From NCBI RefSeq assembly GCF_009760925.1, contig NZ_VRLV01000012.1, positions 186,001 through 250,000 on the forward strand: a DNA stretch of 64,000 bases, given 5' to 3'. The notes beneath the pieces were generated by a model. It did not search any database, was not told the origin of the DNA, and saw only the letters and a list, made by a program, of their open reading frames with translations. Source of the stretch: Nonomuraea typhae. Its GTDB lineage: Bacteria; Actinomycetota; Actinomycetes; Streptosporangiales; Streptosporangiaceae. Both the position numbers and the translations under genes were made by a program. Positions 15,957 to 24,485 of this stretch are shown here, one piece after another (the stretch's first letter is position 1; every line of letters begins with the position of its first letter).

Positions 15957-16247
15957 ATGTCTGTCAAGCGCTTAGCCACCGTCGCCGCAGCGGTCCTGCT
16001 CGCGGTGACCACCGTGTCCGTGCCCGCCCAGGCCGCCGGCACCTGGCAATGCCAGGAGGGCAGCCGCTACTGGCTCGGGGGAACCAGGTACAACATCAAG
16101 GGGAGACCCTGCACCGGATCTGGGACCGAGAACGTGTCGGTGCACATCCGGTTCGGTGCGATATGGGACTCGTTCCGATGCCCCAGGGTGACCTATCTCC
16201 CCGCGGACCAGCGCATCGAGGCCCTGTCCTGCACCCTGCTGCCCTGA
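15957..16247 (+). CDS. secreted four-cysteine peptide, 96 aa
   Basis: The signal peptide MSVKRLATVAAAVLLAVTTV ends at AQA-A. The mature part GTWQCQEGSRYWLGGTRYNI..CTGSGTENVSV..FRC..LSC aligns with the 1826 protein, including all four cysteines and the YN-x-x-G segment. Codon 6 is a TTA leucine, so translation may depend on the rare tRNA. The ribosome site is weak (CCAGG). It is likely an extracellular disulfide-bonded peptide; its role is unknown. Confidence 0.65.
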   Translation: MSVKRLATVAAAVLLAVTTVSVPAQAAGTWQCQEGSRYWLGGTRYNIKGRPCTGSGTENVSVHIRFGAIWDSFRCPRVTYLPADQRIEALSCTLLP

Positions 16248-16254
16248 AGGACCG

Positions 16255-16701
16255 ATGAGAACCACTGATTTCAGCAAGGCGCCCCCGCAGGGACAGGCGG
16301 GGGCGATGTTCGTCGGCGCGACCCGGTACAAGGGGCCGCTGTCGATCGTCACGCTCACCTTCACCTGGGTCCGCATGGTCCGCGACATGAAGCGCATGCG
16401 CGGCTACCGCTGGCACAAGGTGTACTGGGAGTTCCCCCTCACCCTGGGCACGCTGGCGTTCTTCGACGATCGCGACTCGCTGCTGCGCTTCGCCCGCAGC
16501 CGGCATCATCGCAAGCTCATGCAATGGGTGACCGACGGGACCAAGAACGCCACCGGCGGCTACATCCGCATCTACAACGCCGAGCCGGAGGGCTACTCCA
16601 ACGGCGTCTGGCGGGCGGAAGGCGGCCCGATGGCGCACATCGAGACCTTCACGCCGCTGTCCACCGAGGACGGCGCCGGCCCGGCGGTTAAGCGCGCGTG
16701 A
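16255..16701 (+). CDS. hypothetical protein, 148 aa, alpha-beta barrel-like
   Basis: SIVTLTFTWVRMVRDMKRM, LGTLAFFDDRDSLLRFARS and HHRKLMQWVTD follow the strand-helix layout of dimeric alpha-beta barrel proteins (DUF4188/DUF3291 type), but I am not sure of the family. It has no signal peptide. It lies 7 bases after the peptide gene and overlaps the next gene by GTGA, so it starts a coupled three-gene unit. Confidence 0.5.
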   Translation: MRTTDFSKAPPQGQAGAMFVGATRYKGPLSIVTLTFTWVRMVRDMKRMRGYRWHKVYWEFPLTLGTLAFFDDRDSLLRFARSRHHRKLMQWVTDGTKNATGGYIRIYNAEPEGYSNGVWRAEGGPMAHIETFTPLSTEDGAGPAVKRA

Positions 16702-17774
16702 GCCTGCGGTTCGTGGAGTCCCGGCGCGATCTGCGGGCGTTCCTGGGGCTCACCGATCGGATCTACGCCGGCGACCCGCGCCACGTCCCGCCCCTGCGCG
16801 CGCAGGTCCGCGCCTGGCATCGCCGAGGGGTACGGCTGGCCGTCCTCACCCGCGGCGGCCGGGTCGTGGCCAGGACGAGCCTGCACACCGACGGGAAACT
16901 GGACGCCAAGCTGGGCGTCGCCGCGCAGCTTTTCGGGCTGACGGAGTTCGAGGAGGGCGCGGGGGAGGAGCTGTTCGACGCGATCTGCGCGCATGGGCGG
17001 ACGGCGGGGCGGCAGGTGGCGTTCGGGCCGGTGTCGCTGCTGCCCAACCAGAGCGGCGGCGTGATCACGTCGGGGTTCGGCGAGCGGGGGTTCATCGACA
17101 GCGCGTGGAACCATCCCCACTACCCGGGCGCCTATGAGAAGTACGGCTTCGCCCGGCGGTTCGAGTCGGACACCTGGATCTGCCCGGTGCCCGCGGAGCC
17201 GGCCTTCACCTTCGACGACGCGCGCATCGGGGCGGAGCGGCTCGAGGTGCACCGGGGGGACCGGCGCCGGATCGGCGAGCAGCTGCCGATCCTGCGAGAG
17301 ATGCTCAACGCCTCCTTCGCGCAGCTCGGGTACTACACGGAGATCTCGGCCGAGCAACTGGCCGAGCAGACCGACGGGCTGGCGTTCCTGCTGGACGAGT
17401 CGCTGCTGCTGTATCTGACGAAGGCGGGGCGGCCGGTGGCGTTCGTGCTGTGCCTGCCGGATATTTCGGGCTTTGTTGCGAAAATTCGCGGGAATCTCCA
17501 CCTTCTCCATCAGCTTCGGCTGCTGGCCACCCGCGGGCGGTACCGGCGTGAGGCCGTCCTCATCGTCAAAGGCACCGTGCCCGGCGAACAGGGCCACGGC
17601 TACATGCGCCTGCTCTCCCGCGAACTGCACCGGGGGCTGCGCGAGGGCGGCTACCACACGCTGCGCAGCACCTACGTGGAACGCACGAACCCCGGCTCCG
17701 CCGCCCAGTACGTGGCCATGGGCGGGCGACCGCTGCACGGCTACACCTTCTACGAGAAGGACCTGACCGCGTGA
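16698..17774 (+). CDS. GNAT-fold protein, 358 aa
   Basis: The product reads like the large GNAT-like proteins of unknown substrate: FVESRRDLRAFLGLTDRIYA, GPVSLLPNQSGGVITSGFGE, HPHYPGAYEKYGFARR, and C-terminal GTVPGEQGHGYMRLLSRELH..YHTLRSTYVERTNPGSAAQYV. The last part contains the acetyl-CoA binding-like Q/R-x2-G-x-G/A segment. Both start and stop overlap neighbours by GTGA, so the three genes are cotranslated. The substrate is unknown. Confidence 0.6.
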   Translation: MSLRFVESRRDLRAFLGLTDRIYAGDPRHVPPLRAQVRAWHRRGVRLAVLTRGGRVVARTSLHTDGKLDAKLGVAAQLFGLTEFEEGAGEELFDAICAHGRTAGRQVAFGPVSLLPNQSGGVITSGFGERGFIDSAWNHPHYPGAYEKYGFARRFESDTWICPVPAEPAFTFDDARIGAERLEVHRGDRRRIGEQLPILREMLNASFAQLGYYTEISAEQLAEQTDGLAFLLDESLLLYLTKAGRPVAFVLCLPDISGFVAKIRGNLHLLHQLRLLATRGRYRREAVLIVKGTVPGEQGHGYMRLLSRELHRGLREGGYHTLRSTYVERTNPGSAAQYVAMGGRPLHGYTFYEKDLTA

Positions 17775-18718
17775 CCGAGCTGCGGGAGCTGGAACCCGAC
17801 TTCTGGCGTGCCCCCAGCGCCCACAACACCCAGCCCTGGACCCTGACCTACACCCGGGACGGAGCCGTCGTGGGATGGGACCCCGCCCGTGCCCTCCCGG
17901 TCAGCGACCCGACCGGCCGCGACCTGCGCCTCGGCCTGGGCGCCTTCGTGGAGACCTGCCTGATCGTCGCCGCCGGCGCCGGCCTGGCCCTGGACTACCA
18001 CCCGGACCCGGGCCACCCCGAGCCGCACCGGATCGGTGTCCTGCGCAAGGCGGCCACGCCGTACCAGACGCCCTTCACCGCGGCCGACGTGCGGGCGCGC
18101 GGCGCCAACCGCGGCCCCTACCATCCGGGCGCGCTCCCCGGCGAGGTGGCCGGGGAGCTGACGGGCCTGCTCCCGCCGGGCGCGGACCTGCGCAGGGTGC
18201 CGAGCCGCGAGCTGGCCGTGTTGTTGCACGCGGCCGACGTGCACCAGTTCGCCGACCCCGAGGTCACGGCCGAACTGCGCGACTGGCTGCGGCTGACCCC
18301 GCGGCACCCCCGCTACCGCATGGACGGCCTGACCGACAAGGCGCTCGCCCTGTCAGGAATGGAGGCGCTGGGGTTGCGCGCCGCCCTCGCCGCCTATCCG
18401 GCGCTGCGCCGGGCCGGGCTGCCGAGGATTCTGGCGGCCGCCTCCAAGGGGGTGCTGGACTACGACGGGGAGGTTCTGGTCCTCGTCGGCCCGCCGGAAC
18501 GGCAGGTCGAGATGGGCCGCGTGCTCATGCGGCAGTGGCTCACGCTGTCCACTAGGGGTTACACCACTCATCCCCTCAGCCAGATCATCGACAGCCCGCC
18601 CACGCGGGCCCTTCTGGCCGCTCACCTGGGCATCGACGACCCGGAACGCCTTCTCCACATCGCCAGGGCCGGCCGCCCGGTCACGCCGGCGCCGCGTTCG
18701 GCGCGCATCACGGATTGA
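17771..18718 (+). CDS. nitroreductase-like (Acg family) protein, 315 aa
   Basis: APSAHNTQPWTLTY is the FMN-binding Ser-x-HNTQPW signature of Acg-type nitroreductase homologues, repeated-domain proteins that bind FMN. RGANRGPYHPGALPG and the C-terminal LMRQWLTLSTRGYTTHPLSQ also fit. The electron acceptor is unknown. GTG at 17771 is coupled to the GNAT gene. Confidence 0.75.
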   Translation: MTELRELEPDFWRAPSAHNTQPWTLTYTRDGAVVGWDPARALPVSDPTGRDLRLGLGAFVETCLIVAAGAGLALDYHPDPGHPEPHRIGVLRKAATPYQTPFTAADVRARGANRGPYHPGALPGEVAGELTGLLPPGADLRRVPSRELAVLLHAADVHQFADPEVTAELRDWLRLTPRHPRYRMDGLTDKALALSGMEALGLRAALAAYPALRRAGLPRILAAASKGVLDYDGEVLVLVGPPERQVEMGRVLMRQWLTLSTRGYTTHPLSQIIDSPPTRALLAAHLGIDDPERLLHIARAGRPVTPAPRSARITD

Positions 18719-18784
18719 CAAACCCCCTTCAGCGCTGAAAAGTGCCCAGTTAGGTGGATCACTGGGGATTTGGGGGTTGCTGCG

Positions 18785-19621
18785 TTGGACGCCAAGACCT
18801 ACATGGCCGGGGTCTTCCACCGGGCTTCCGGCACCTACGAGCGCGTGGGCGTGCCCTTCTTCGGGCCCGTCGGCGCGGAGCTGGTACGGCAGGCGGGCCT
18901 GCGCCGGGGCGAAAGCGTCCTCGACGCCGGCTGCGGCACCGGCGCCTGCCTCGTCCCCGCCGCCCGGGCGGTCGGCCCGCTCGGCCTGGTCGTCGGCCTG
19001 GACCTGGCACCGGGCATGCTCTCGGTCGCCGCCACCGAAATCGAACGCCAGGGTCTGCGCAACGCCACCGTCCTGGAAGGCGACGTCGAGCAGTCCGCGA
19101 TCCTCCTGCCCGCCGAGCGCTTCGACGTGGTGCTGGCCGGCATGATGCTCTACTTCCTGCCCGACCCCGCCGGCGCCGTACGCTCGATGACCCGGCTCCT
19201 GCGCCCCGGCGGCCGGCTGGCGGCCAGCCTCCTGGCCCAGCCCAGCCCGCCCGAGGCCGAGCTCCTCGGCCAGGTCGCCCGTGCCCTGGTCCCCTTCACC
19301 ACCGGGGCCGGCGACGCCCCCTTCACCCACCGCCTCACCACCGAACGCGAACTGGCCGACCTCCTGTCCAGCAACGGCCTGGCCGGGGTGCGCTGCGAGG
19401 AGGTCGTCTTCGAGGTGACCGTCGAGCGCGGCCAGGTCTGGGACTGGCTGTGGTCGGCCGCCCGCCGCGCCTCCCTGGAGAGCATCCCGCCCCGGCTGCA
19501 CGGCGCGGCCCAGGCCGCGCTGGAGGCGTCGCTGCCGGAGGAGGTGTACGTGCTGCCCCGCACAGTCCGCTTCGCGACAGCCGTACGGCCCGGCTCGCTC
19601 ATCCGCCGCCGCGTGACCTAG
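18785..19621 (+). CDS. class I SAM methyltransferase, 278 aa
   Basis: VLDAGCGTGACLVPAARAVG is motif I; GLDLAPGMLSVAATEIE and FDVVLAGMMLYFLPDPAGAV follow in order, then RPGGRLAASLL. It resembles UbiE/small-molecule methyltransferases. I chose TTG at 18785 because GGGGG lies 8 bases before it; TTG at 18770 would place that site inside the gene. No neighbour shows the substrate. Confidence 0.75.
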   Translation: MDAKTYMAGVFHRASGTYERVGVPFFGPVGAELVRQAGLRRGESVLDAGCGTGACLVPAARAVGPLGLVVGLDLAPGMLSVAATEIERQGLRNATVLEGDVEQSAILLPAERFDVVLAGMMLYFLPDPAGAVRSMTRLLRPGGRLAASLLAQPSPPEAELLGQVARALVPFTTGAGDAPFTHRLTTERELADLLSSNGLAGVRCEEVVFEVTVERGQVWDWLWSAARRASLESIPPRLHGAAQAALEASLPEEVYVLPRTVRFATAVRPGSLIRRRVT

Positions 19622-19680
19622 AAGCCGCCGCGTGGCCTAGAAGCCGCCGCGTGACATGGAAATGGCCGCGTGACATGGAA
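19604..19680. repeat. short degenerate tandem repeat, about 4 units
   Basis: Units near 19-20 bases of the type CCGCCGCGTGACCTAGAAG run from the end of the methyltransferase gene to the terminator. The last two units drift to GACATGGAA. It appears to be local duplication of the gene's 3' end. No function is visible. Confidence 0.55.
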
Positions 19681-19712
19681 GTGGCCGGATCCCCTGGATG
19701 GGATCCGGCCAC
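19681..19712. terminator. bidirectional terminator between methyltransferase and EF-Tu gene
   Basis: GTGGCCGGATCC (19681-19692) and GGATCCGGCCAC (19701-19712) form a perfect 12-bp stem with an 8-base loop, midway between two convergent genes. Confidence 0.7.
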
Positions 19713-19731
19713 TCCGGCGCTCACCTCTTCG

Positions 19732-20901
19732 TCAAGCCCCGGGCACGGTGAGGACCGTGCCCGCGCCGACCGTCAGCCCGCCCTCGCGGATCGCGAAGCC
19801 GAGACCGGCCTCCACCGCGACGGCCTTGCCGAGCTCGACCGTGACCTCCACGGTGTCCCCCGGCTGGGCGGGGCCGTCGAGGTCGATCCGGCCGGGCACG
19901 TCGGTCGTGCGCAGGTAGAACTGCGGCCGGTACCCGTCGGCGATCGGCTTGCGCCGCCCGCCTTCCTCGGGCGTGAGCAGGTAGACGCGGGCGGTGAAGG
20001 AGCTGCGCGCCTTCTGGGTGCCGGGCTGGGCCAGGACCATGCCCCGCCGTACCTGCTCGCGGCGGACACCGCGCAGCAGGACCGCGGCGTTGTCGCCCGC
20101 CTCGCCCCGCTCCATCGTCTTGCCGAACGTCTCCACCCCGGTCACGACCGCGGAGGACGTCTCGCCGAATCCGACCATCTCCACGGTGTCGCCCACCCGG
20201 ACGACGCCGCGCTCGATGGCCCCGGTGACGACCGTGCCGCGGCCGGTGACCGTGAGCACGTTCTCGACCGGCATCAGGAACGGCGCGTCCACGTAGCGCA
20301 CGGGCACCGGGATGTGGTCGTCCACCGCCTGGAGCAGCGCCTCGACGGACGCCGTCCACTCGGGGTCGCCCTCGAGCGCCCGCAGCCCGGAGACCCGGAC
20401 CATGGGCACGTCGTCGTAGCCGTGCTCGGCCAGCAGCTCCGACAGCTCCAGCTCGACCAGGTCGGCCAGCTCGGGGTCGGCGCCGTCGGCCTTGTTGAGC
20501 GCGACGACGAGGTGCTCGACGCCGACCCGCTTGGCGAGCAGCACGTGCTCACGGGTCTGCGGCATGATCCCGTCCTGGGCGGAGACCACGAGGATGGCCC
20601 CGTCGAGCTGCGCCGCCCCCGTGATCATGTTCTTCACGTAGTCGGCGTGGCCGGGCATGTCGACGTGCGCGTAGTGACGGGTGGCCGTCTCGTACTCGAC
20701 GTGCGAGATGTTGATCGTGATGCCGCGCTGCGCCTCCTCGGGCGTGCGGTCGATCCGCTCGAACGGCGTGTAGGTGGCCCCGCCGCGCTCGGCGAGCACC
20801 TTCGTGATCGCCGCGGTGAGCGTGGTCTTGCCGTGGTCGACGTGCCCCATCGTGCCGATGTTGAGGTGCGGCTTGTTCCGCACGTACGCCTGCTTGGCCA
20901 T
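19732..20901 (-). CDS. divergent EF-Tu (tuf3-like), 389 aa
   Basis: This is a full-length elongation factor Tu: GHVDHGKTTLT (G1), RGITI, DMPGHADYVKNMITG (G3), NKAD (G4), then two beta-barrel domains with AGDNAAVLLRG and FYLRTTDVPG. Several normally invariant positions differ: DMPGH for DCPGH, VSGLRALEG for VSALKALEG, INISHVEYET for ISIAHVEYQT. It stands alone rather than in the rpsL-rpsG-fusA-tuf operon. Streptomycetes carry such extra tuf3 copies linked to stress or elfamycin resistance. ATG at 20901 follows AGAGGAA. Confidence 0.85.
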   Translation of the reverse strand: MAKQAYVRNKPHLNIGTMGHVDHGKTTLTAAITKVLAERGGATYTPFERIDRTPEEAQRGITINISHVEYETATRHYAHVDMPGHADYVKNMITGAAQLDGAILVVSAQDGIMPQTREHVLLAKRVGVEHLVVALNKADGADPELADLVELELSELLAEHGYDDVPMVRVSGLRALEGDPEWTASVEALLQAVDDHIPVPVRYVDAPFLMPVENVLTVTGRGTVVTGAIERGVVRVGDTVEMVGFGETSSAVVTGVETFGKTMERGEAGDNAAVLLRGVRREQVRRGMVLAQPGTQKARSSFTARVYLLTPEEGGRRKPIADGYRPQFYLRTTDVPGRIDLDGPAQPGDTVEVTVELGKAVAVEAGLGFAIREGGLTVGAGTVLTVPGA

Positions 20902-21122
20902 GGGAGTGTTCCTCTTTCGCGAGTTCCTGGGAAGTGACCCGTGGGCGGGTCGGGTTCAACCTCCCCCCGCCGGGTCACCGTCAGGACTTACGGGGAGAGG
21001 TCAGCGCTCCAGGCCGTCGCAGACACGCTCGAGCACGCCCGCGGCGACCGCGGGCGGCGTCAGGTGAGCGTGCAGGAACATGAGCGTCATAGTGCCGCAT
21101 CACAGCACTGTCGGCAAACCGT

Positions 21123-21278
21123 TTATTCCGTCACGGCCGGCCGGGCCGGCTTCCTCCGCTCGGACATCGTGCCCAGGTTGCGCCGGATCGCCGGGTGGAG
21201 CAGCAGCGTGAGGACCGCGACGACGAGCGCGACCGCCAGGGAGGGGTTGAGGGAACTCCACCAGTCCGCCACAGACAC
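21123..21278 (-). CDS. small single-pass membrane protein, 51 aa
   Basis: GTG at 21278 or 21272 reads VADWWSSLNPSLAVALVVAV, LTLLLHPAIRR and ends in a basic cytoplasmic tail RKPARPAVTE. One membrane helix is clear. It is divergent from the S9 peptidase gene. The short length and weak ribosome site keep confidence low; no family is recognised. Confidence 0.4.
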   Translation of the reverse strand: MSVADWWSSLNPSLAVALVVAVLTLLLHPAIRRNLGTMSERRKPARPAVTE

Positions 21279-21373
21279 ACGGTAAACGCGTTGGTGTGCC
21301 GCACAACACATGCGGGGGTGGTTCGTCCTGCGCTCCGAAGAACCGGCCCCCGGGGCTCGCCTAGCGTTCGGCC

Positions 21374-23206
21374 ATGCCTCGTCTCACCCTGGACGACCTC
21401 TACCGCCTGGCCGTACCCTCCGATCCGCAGGTGCGTCCCGGTGCGGCGGCCGTGGCCTACACCCTCACCTCGGCCGTCCGCGACGGCGACGAGAACGTCT
21501 CCGAAATCTGGCTCGCCGCACCCGGGGCCGAGCCGCGCCGTCTGGCGACCGGCACCCTCCCTCGCTGGTCGCCGGACGGCCGCACCCTGGCGTTCGTCCG
21601 TCCCGTCGACGGCAAGCCGCAGATCCACCTGCTGCCCATGGACGGCGGCGAGCCGCGCGTGCTCACCGCCGCGCCGCTCGGCGCCGGCGCGGCGGTCTGG
21701 TCGCCCGACGGGCGGGAGATCGCGTACGGCGGGCCGCACGGCACCCCCGACCCCCACGCGCCCGTGGTCGCCGACCGGCTCGACTACAAGGCCGACGGCG
21801 CCGGCCTGCTGCGCGGGATCACGATGCAGGTGTTCGTGGTGGACACCGGCACCGGGGAGTCCCGCCGGCTCACCGAGGACGGCTACCACGCGGACGGCCC
21901 CTCGTGGTCGCCCGACGGCCGGCAGATCGCCTTCACCGCGTCCATGGAGCCCGACCGCGACCTCGTCCCCAGCGGCGCCGTGTACGTCGTGGACTCCTCC
22001 GGCGGCCAGCCCAAGCGGCTGACCACCCCGGACGTCGTCTGCGTGGCCGCCTGGTGGCTGGACGGCCAGGTGGTCGCCGCCGCGTTCGCGGGCGGCCCTG
22101 CCGGGCACACGCGGCTGTTCGCGGCCGGCCAGGACGGGCAGGAGGAGATCGTCACCGGGCTCGACCGCAACATCATGATCGGCGCGCCCGCCTACCCGGG
22201 CGCGCCGCCGCGGCGGCTCGACGGCGACCTGGTGTTCTGCGCGCGGGATCGCGGGTTCACGCACCTGTACCGGCTCCGGGGCGCGCGTGCGGAGAAGATC
22301 GGCGATCCGGAGCTCAGCGTCTCCGGCATGCACGTGTGCGACGGGCGGCTGGCCTACGTGGCGGCCTCGCCGTACAGCGCGGGGGAGGTGTACCTCGACG
22401 GGGAACGGCTGACCTCGCTGGCCCCGGCCGATCTGGAGCTGCACGTGCCGCGCAGCCGTACCTTCGTCGCGCCGGACGGGACCGAGGTCGAGGGCTTCCT
22501 CACCGGGCCCGCCGACGGCGGGCCGCTGCTGCTGGACATCCACGGCGGGCCGCACAACGCCTGGGCGCCCGTCTTCGACGGCGTGCACCTCTACCACCAG
22601 GTGCTCGCCTCACGCGGCTGGACCGTGCTCGCCCTCAACCCCCGGGCCAGCGACGGGTACGGCGAAGCCTTCTACACCGCGGCCCAGGGCGGCTGGGGCG
22701 TGGCCGACGCCCAGGACTTCCACGCGGCGCTGGACGAGCTGGTGGCCGACGGCAGCGCCGATCCGGAGCGGCTGGCGGTGACCGGCTACAGTTACGGCGG
22801 GTACATGACCTGCTACCTGACGGCGCACACGGACCGGTTCAAGGCGGCGATCCCGGGCGGCATCGTCAGCGATCTGACGAGCATGGCGGGCACCTCGGAT
22901 GCCGGGTACTACCTGAAGATGTGGGAGTGCTCCGGGGACATGACGCCCCAGTCGCCCTTGACCCGCGCCGGCGACGTCTCCACGCCCACGCTCATCCTGC
23001 ACGGCGAGAACGACGACCGGTGCCCCATCGGCCAGGCCGAGCAGTGGTTCGCCGCGCTGCGTGAGCGGGAGGTGCCGGTCCGGCTGGTCAGGTACCCCGG
23101 CGGCTCCCATCTGTTCATCGTCCAGGGACGTCCCTCCCACCGCTACGACTACAACGAGAGGATCATCGCGTGGCTGGAGCAATGGGTCAGCGGCTCGCCG
23201 AACTGA
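21374..23206 (+). CDS. S9-family prolyl oligopeptidase/acylaminoacyl-peptidase, 610 aa
   Basis: The N-terminal half is a TolB-like beta-propeller with three WSPDGR blades. The C-terminal alpha/beta-hydrolase has the nucleophile GYSYGGYM, the Asp in HGENDDRCP and the His in GGSHLF. It cleaves short peptides. There is no signal peptide, so it is probably cytoplasmic and degrades imported peptides. It overlaps the next gene by 37 bases and heads an operon of hydrolases, a PucR regulator and a peptide transporter. Confidence 0.9.
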   Translation: MPRLTLDDLYRLAVPSDPQVRPGAAAVAYTLTSAVRDGDENVSEIWLAAPGAEPRRLATGTLPRWSPDGRTLAFVRPVDGKPQIHLLPMDGGEPRVLTAAPLGAGAAVWSPDGREIAYGGPHGTPDPHAPVVADRLDYKADGAGLLRGITMQVFVVDTGTGESRRLTEDGYHADGPSWSPDGRQIAFTASMEPDRDLVPSGAVYVVDSSGGQPKRLTTPDVVCVAAWWLDGQVVAAAFAGGPAGHTRLFAAGQDGQEEIVTGLDRNIMIGAPAYPGAPPRRLDGDLVFCARDRGFTHLYRLRGARAEKIGDPELSVSGMHVCDGRLAYVAASPYSAGEVYLDGERLTSLAPADLELHVPRSRTFVAPDGTEVEGFLTGPADGGPLLLDIHGGPHNAWAPVFDGVHLYHQVLASRGWTVLALNPRASDGYGEAFYTAAQGGWGVADAQDFHAALDELVADGSADPERLAVTGYSYGGYMTCYLTAHTDRFKAAIPGGIVSDLTSMAGTSDAGYYLKMWECSGDMTPQSPLTRAGDVSTPTLILHGENDDRCPIGQAEQWFAALREREVPVRLVRYPGGSHLFIVQGRPSHRYDYNERIIAWLEQWVSGSPN

Positions 23207-24483
23207 TCGCCGAGTACGACGTGCCGGGCGCCGGCCTGGCTTATCTGCACAACGGGCAGGTGCACGAGTTCGCGGCGGGGGTGCTGCACCGGGGCACCGG
23301 CGTCGAGGCGACGACCGACTCGCTCTTCCAGATCGGCTCGGTGACGAAGGTCTGGACCGCCACCCAGCTGATGCAACTGGCGGAGCGCGGCCTGCTGACG
23401 CTGGACACGCCGGTGATCGAGCTGCTGCCGGAGTTCAAGGTGGCCGACGCCGAGGTGACCAAGACCGTCACGGTGCGCCACCTGCTCTCGCACACCAGCG
23501 GGATCGACGGCGACCTGTTCCTGGACACCGGCCGGGGCGACGACTGCGTGGAGAAGTACGTCGCGGCCTGCGCGGACCTGGCGCAGAACCACCCGCTGGG
23601 CGTCACCCAGTCCTACTGCAACTCCGGCTTCATCGTGGCCGGGCGCATCGTGGAACGGCTGACCGGCAAGATCTGGGACGCCGCGCTGCGCGAGCAGATC
23701 GTCGAGCCGCTCGGCCTCACCCACACCGTCACGCTGCCCGAGGACGCGCTGCGCTTCCGCGCGGCCATGGGGCACGTGGACGGCGGCGCCCCCGCGCCCG
23801 TGTGGGGGCTCATGCGCTCGTGCGGACCGGCCGGGCTGATCACCGCCCGCCCGGCCGACGTGGTCGCGTTCGGCCGCGCCCACCTCGAGGGCGGCCTGCT
23901 GGAGAACCCGCAGGTGATGTGGGAGCCGCAGGTCGCCGTCCCGAACCCGTACACGCTGGGTACCCATTGGGGCGTCGGCTGGATCCTCGACGAGTGGAGC
24001 GGCCAGAAGATCGTCTCCCACGGCGGCAACACGATCGGCCAGCACGCCATGCTCTGGCTGGTGCCCGGCACCGGCACGGTCGTGTGCGTGACGGCCAACG
24101 GCGGCCACAGCGGCGCCTTCACCCACGCCGTCGCCACCGAGCTGTTCGCCGAGCTCGACGGCCTGGAGGTGCCGGCCAGGCTCGGCCCGCCCGAGCAGCC
24201 GGTCGAGGCGGACCTCACCCGCTACGCGGGCGTGTACGAGCGGGCCGGCGCCCGTATGACGATCAGCCTGAGGGACGGCCGGCTGATCCTGCGCATGGAG
24301 TCGCTGGGCGCGCTCGCCGAGCTCGACCAGCCGGCCGACATCCCGCTCGTCGCCGTGGACGACGTCACCTTCGTCGGCCGCCGCGACGGCGACCCCGACT
24401 GGCTGTCGCTGGTCTTCTACGAGCTCGAAGACGGGAGCCTGTACGTGCACGCCGGCGCCCGCGCCACCCCGAAAGTGAGCTGA
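23170..24483 (+). CDS. serine hydrolase, class C beta-lactamase fold, 437 aa
   Basis: SVTK (IGSVTKVW) is the SxxK nucleophile motif, YCN (QSYCNSG) the YxN motif and SHGGN the third motif. Together with the lipocalin-like C-terminal barrel (from about 350) this matches the EstB/PbpE/D-aminopeptidase group. Substrates may be D-amino acid peptides or esters. It has no signal peptide. It starts at GTG 23170 or ATG 23182, inside the S9 gene, and is a paralogue of the next gene. Confidence 0.85.
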   Translation: MAGAMGQRLAELIAEYDVPGAGLAYLHNGQVHEFAAGVLHRGTGVEATTDSLFQIGSVTKVWTATQLMQLAERGLLTLDTPVIELLPEFKVADAEVTKTVTVRHLLSHTSGIDGDLFLDTGRGDDCVEKYVAACADLAQNHPLGVTQSYCNSGFIVAGRIVERLTGKIWDAALREQIVEPLGLTHTVTLPEDALRFRAAMGHVDGGAPAPVWGLMRSCGPAGLITARPADVVAFGRAHLEGGLLENPQVMWEPQVAVPNPYTLGTHWGVGWILDEWSGQKIVSHGGNTIGQHAMLWLVPGTGTVVCVTANGGHSGAFTHAVATELFAELDGLEVPARLGPPEQPVEADLTRYAGVYERAGARMTISLRDGRLILRMESLGALAELDQPADIPLVAVDDVTFVGRRDGDPDWLSLVFYELEDGSLYVHAGARATPKVS

Positions 24484-24485
24484 TC

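Noticed and set aside
19604..19680. Tandem units before the EF-Tu terminator as a CRISPR array
   Set aside because: The units touch each other with no spacer and derive from the methyltransferase 3' end.
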